This document shows positions 5,787-7,450 of a stretch of DNA of 7,450 nt, in pieces; position 1 is the first letter of the stretch, and each line of letters begins with the position of its first letter. The notes beneath the pieces are model-generated. The model was not told where the DNA came from. It did not search any database and was given only the letters and a program-made list of their open reading frames with translations. The translations under genes were made by a program, and so were the position numbers. Source of the stretch: Eubacteriales bacterium (GTDB taxonomy: Bacteria > Bacillota > Clostridia > Christensenellales > UMGS416); the NCBI GenBank assembly GCA_028709505.1, contig JAQVWW010000049.1, positions 1-7,450 of the forward strand. Reading direction: 5' to 3'.

Positions 5787-5858
5787 CGCCCGGCTCGTCG
5801 GCCGAATCCTGTGGCGATGCCACGGGCTTGGTGGCAGCAAACCTGCGCCAATGGGGCG
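5787..5858 (+). ncRNA. Structured mRNA leader, four-way-junction-like, unassigned
   Basis: A closing helix CGCCC (5787-5791) with GGGCG (5854-5858) can enclose three hairpins. The first is a weak one at 5792-5803. The second is CCTGTGGC-GAT-GCCACGGG at 5808-5826 (eight pairs, one G-U). The third is TTGGTG...CGCCAA at 5828-5851, extended inside by CAG/CTG. The whole resembles a compact cloverleaf. It is not a tRNA: there is no T-arm consensus. I compared it from memory with c-di-GMP, c-di-AMP (ydaO), SAM, fluoride, cobalamin and guanidine riboswitches and none of their conserved cores is complete. A ligand-sensing or attenuating leader for the exporter is possible but unproven. Confidence 0.4.
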
Positions 5859-5905
5859 TCCGCAAGCACAATTTGCTGTAAAAAAACGCCGGATCATTTT
5901 ATTTT
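5855..5905 (+). terminator. Weak terminator-like or attenuator structure in the exporter leader
   Basis: GGCGT (5855-5859) can pair with ACGCC (5886-5890), with an inner GCAA/TTGC pairing, followed by the T-rich ATTTTATTTTC at about 5895-5905. The GGCG part is shared with the closing helix of the upstream structure, so the two folds are mutually exclusive, as in an attenuator. The large loop and interrupted T-run make it weak. Confidence 0.25.
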
Positions 5906-5929
5906 CTGCGCAAAAATACAATCGTTGGG

Positions 5930-5935
5930 AAGGAG
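5930..5935 (+). promoter_or_regulatory. Ribosome binding site fixing the TTG start of the exporter
   Basis: AAGGAG lies six bases before TTG at 5942. The first in-frame ATG (Met23, 6008) is inside the first membrane segment and has no such site, so TTG is the better start. Confidence 0.75.
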
Positions 5936-5941
5936 CAGGCT

Positions 5942-7450
5942 TTGGTTTTCGCAAAATTTTTAAAACGCTATGGATGGAAGTACATTCCGGGACTTTTTTT
6001 TCTGGCCATGTCCAGCTACTTGCAGACACAGACCCCCAAAGCGTTAGGCGCCGTGTTCGATTTGCTGGATGTGCCGCAAATTGACTCGGCCGGCGTGGCA
6101 CACGGCATTGCCGTGATACTGGCGCTGGCGGCAGGCTCGTTTATTGCCCGGTTTCTGTGGCGGCACTTTATCAACGGCAACGCCCGTAATCTGGAATGCT
6201 TCCTGCGCGAAGAGCTCTTTACCCATTTGCAAAAATTAAACCCGCATTTTTTCCATCACCGCAAAACCGGCGATCTCATCGCATACGCCATCAACGACAT
6301 CAACGCCGTGCGCATGACGTTCGGCCCGGGCATGGCCATGGTGTTCAACGGCCTGGGCGTGGCGCTGCTGTCCATCGCATCGATGGCCGGCGGCATCAAT
6401 GCCCGGCTTACGGTGGTGTCGCTGCTTCCGGTCCCCTTTATTGTATTATTTGTCGTGCTGATGGGCTCGCAGGTGCGCCGGCGCTTTCGCAAGGTGCAGG
6501 AGACGTTCGCCGAGGTCAGCGACCGGGTGAACGAGAACATCAACGGCATCCGCGTCATCAAGACCTATGTGCAGGAAGAAAAAGAGGTGGAACGCTTTGA
6601 CGAGCTGAACCACCGGGTACAGGACGCCAACCTGCGCATGGTGCGCGTATCGGCGGCCTTTCAGCCGCTGGTACAGGTGTTTTTCGGCATCAGCTTTGCC
6701 ATCAGCATCTTCTATGGCACGGCGCTGGCCCGCGCGGGCATCATCTCTGTGGGCGACGTGGTGGCGTTTAACGGATATCTGACGATGATCATGATGCCCA
6801 TTATCTCCATCTCGCGCATCATCAACCTGTTCCAGCGCGGCATGGCCTCGTACCAGCGGCTGGGCGACATCCTGCGGCAGCGGCCGATGGTGGTGGACGG
6901 CGACGGTGACGCGTCCCTTACCGTGCAGCGCGGCGACGTGGAAATCCGCAACCTGACCTTTGCCTACCCGGACACCGAACTGCCGGCGCTGCGGGATATC
7001 AGCCTGCATGTTGCGCCCGGACAGACGCTGGGCATACTGGGCCACACCGGCAGCGGCAAAACCACGCTGGTCAACCTGCTGCTTAAGCTTTATAACGTGC
7101 CGCGCGGCACCATTCTCCTCGACGGCGTGGACATTATGGATTACCGTCTGGGCAGCCTGCGCGAGAACATCGGCTACGTGCCCCAGGACAACTTTCTGTT
7201 CTCGGACACCATCGAGCAGAACATTCGCTTCTTTACCGACGGTTATACCCACGACGACGTGGTAGCCGCCGCGCAGACCGCTGAAATCCACCAGAGCATC
7301 CTGGAGTTTCCCGACGGCTATGCCACCCAGCTGGGCGATCGCGGCGTCAACCTGTCCGGCGGGCAGAAGCAGCGTATTTCCATCGCCCGGGCGCTCATCA
7401 AAAAGCCGGCGCTGTACATTCTGGACGACGCGCTGTGCGCCGTGGACACC
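5942..7450 (+). CDS. ABC exporter half-transporter with degenerate ATP site (YheI/BmrC/TM287-like; 3' end off window)
   Basis: From TTG at 5942 the frame is open for 503 codons to the right edge. Residues about 1-310 are an exporter membrane domain, with hydrophobic segments near 12-30, 52-72, 130-175 and 240-295 and the loop motifs KTGDLIAYAINDINAVR and GIRVIKTYVQEEKEVERF. The nucleotide-binding domain has the A-loop Tyr342, Walker A GHTGSGKTT (367-375), Q-loop Gln415, signature LSGGQ (471-475) and Walker B ALYILDD (490-496). Asp496 stands where the catalytic glutamate should be, the hallmark of the degenerate partner in heterodimeric exporters such as TM287/288 and BmrC/BmrD. Together with the resemblance to YheI this predicts that the catalytically competent partner is encoded just downstream, off the window. 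The likely role is ATP-driven export of drugs or lipophilic compounds; the substrate is not readable. It is divergent from sigK and has a long leader. Confidence 0.92.
   Translation, partial: MVFAKFLKRYGWKYIPGLFFLAMSSYLQTQTPKALGAVFDLLDVPQIDSAGVAHGIAVILALAAGSFIARFLWRHFINGNARNLECFLREELFTHLQKLNPHFFHHRKTGDLIAYAINDINAVRMTFGPGMAMVFNGLGVALLSIASMAGGINARLTVVSLLPVPFIVLFVVLMGSQVRRRFRKVQETFAEVSDRVNENINGIRVIKTYVQEEKEVERFDELNHRVQDANLRMVRVSAAFQPLVQVFFGISFAISIFYGTALARAGIISVGDVVAFNGYLTMIMMPIISISRIINLFQRGMASYQRLGDILRQRPMVVDGDGDASLTVQRGDVEIRNLTFAYPDTELPALRDISLHVAPGQTLGILGHTGSGKTTLVNLLLKLYNVPRGTILLDGVDIMDYRLGSLRENIGYVPQDNFLFSDTIEQNIRFFTDGYTHDDVVAAAQTAEIHQSILEFPDGYATQLGDRGVNLSGGQKQRISIARALIKKPALYILDDALCAVDT

Larger units (their letters stand above)
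5600..5941. other. Divergent regulatory region between sigK and the ABC exporter
   Basis: This 342-base gap has no convincing gene. Its left third holds the sigK ribosome binding site, a SigE-like promoter and a stem-loop. Its middle (5700-5770) is AT-rich with a candidate promoter for the exporter. Its right half (5787-5905) is GC-rich and highly structured, followed by the AAGGAG and TTG start of the exporter. Confidence 0.7.

Noticed and set aside
5787..5858. tRNA-like cloverleaf
   Set aside because: There is no T-loop consensus, no standard D-arm or 7-base anticodon loop, and no canonical acceptor layout.
5801..5875. c-di-AMP (ydaO) or c-di-GMP riboswitch suggested by GCCGAATCC and GCAAACC
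   Set aside because: The remaining conserved segments of these riboswitch classes are absent, so the resemblance is limited to a few bases.
6446..7291. Minus-strand frame of 281 codons
   Set aside because: It is the antisense shadow of the ABC exporter, which has all nucleotide-binding motifs in the plus strand.

Overview
The window looks like chromosomal DNA from a GC-rich, endospore-forming member of the Bacillota, most likely Clostridia. The basis is a recognisable sporulation sigma factor SigK with a pro-sequence, Gram-positive ribosome binding sites (AAGGAG-type) with GTG and TTG starts, an S-layer-homology lipoprotein, and a clostridial-type large serine recombinase.

Layout. Positions 1-2271 (minus) hold the first 757 codons of a lipoprotein whose 3' end lies off the left edge. 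It has two blocks of SLH-like repeats around a concanavalin-like domain, followed by the start of a sialate O-acetylesterase domain that reaches its catalytic GQSN motif. Positions 2272-2846 have no convincing gene: an AT-rich island that may hold a promoter, then a GC-rich stretch full of short repeats. Positions 2847-4481 (minus) encode a 544-residue large serine recombinase. Upstream of it, at 4559-4684, is a 41-codon small gene with a good ribosome binding site. Positions 4961-5599 (minus) encode the first 213 residues of pro-SigK. Homology stops abruptly inside the recognition helix of region 4.2, and the frame then runs into unrelated sequence to a stop at 4835. Positions 5600-5941 are a divergent regulatory region with a SigE-like promoter for sigK on one side and a long structured leader on the other. 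From 5942 to the right edge (plus) is an ABC exporter half-transporter with a degenerate ATP site.

Main interpretation. The recombinase lies directly downstream of a sigK gene that is broken in its last tens of codons. This is the arrangement of a skin-like intervening element: a DNA segment that splits sigK and must be excised by a serine recombinase in the mother cell to rebuild the gene. The split point, after residue 213, is not the site used by the Bacillus subtilis skin element, which is near the middle of the gene. The small gene before the recombinase is a candidate recombination directionality factor. The missing 3' end of sigK is not visible anywhere in the window, so if the element is intact its far end lies beyond position 1 and the SLH/esterase lipoprotein would be cargo. 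The alternative is a decayed insertion that has destroyed sigK. The ABC exporter and its leader lie outside the element on the intact sigK 5' side.
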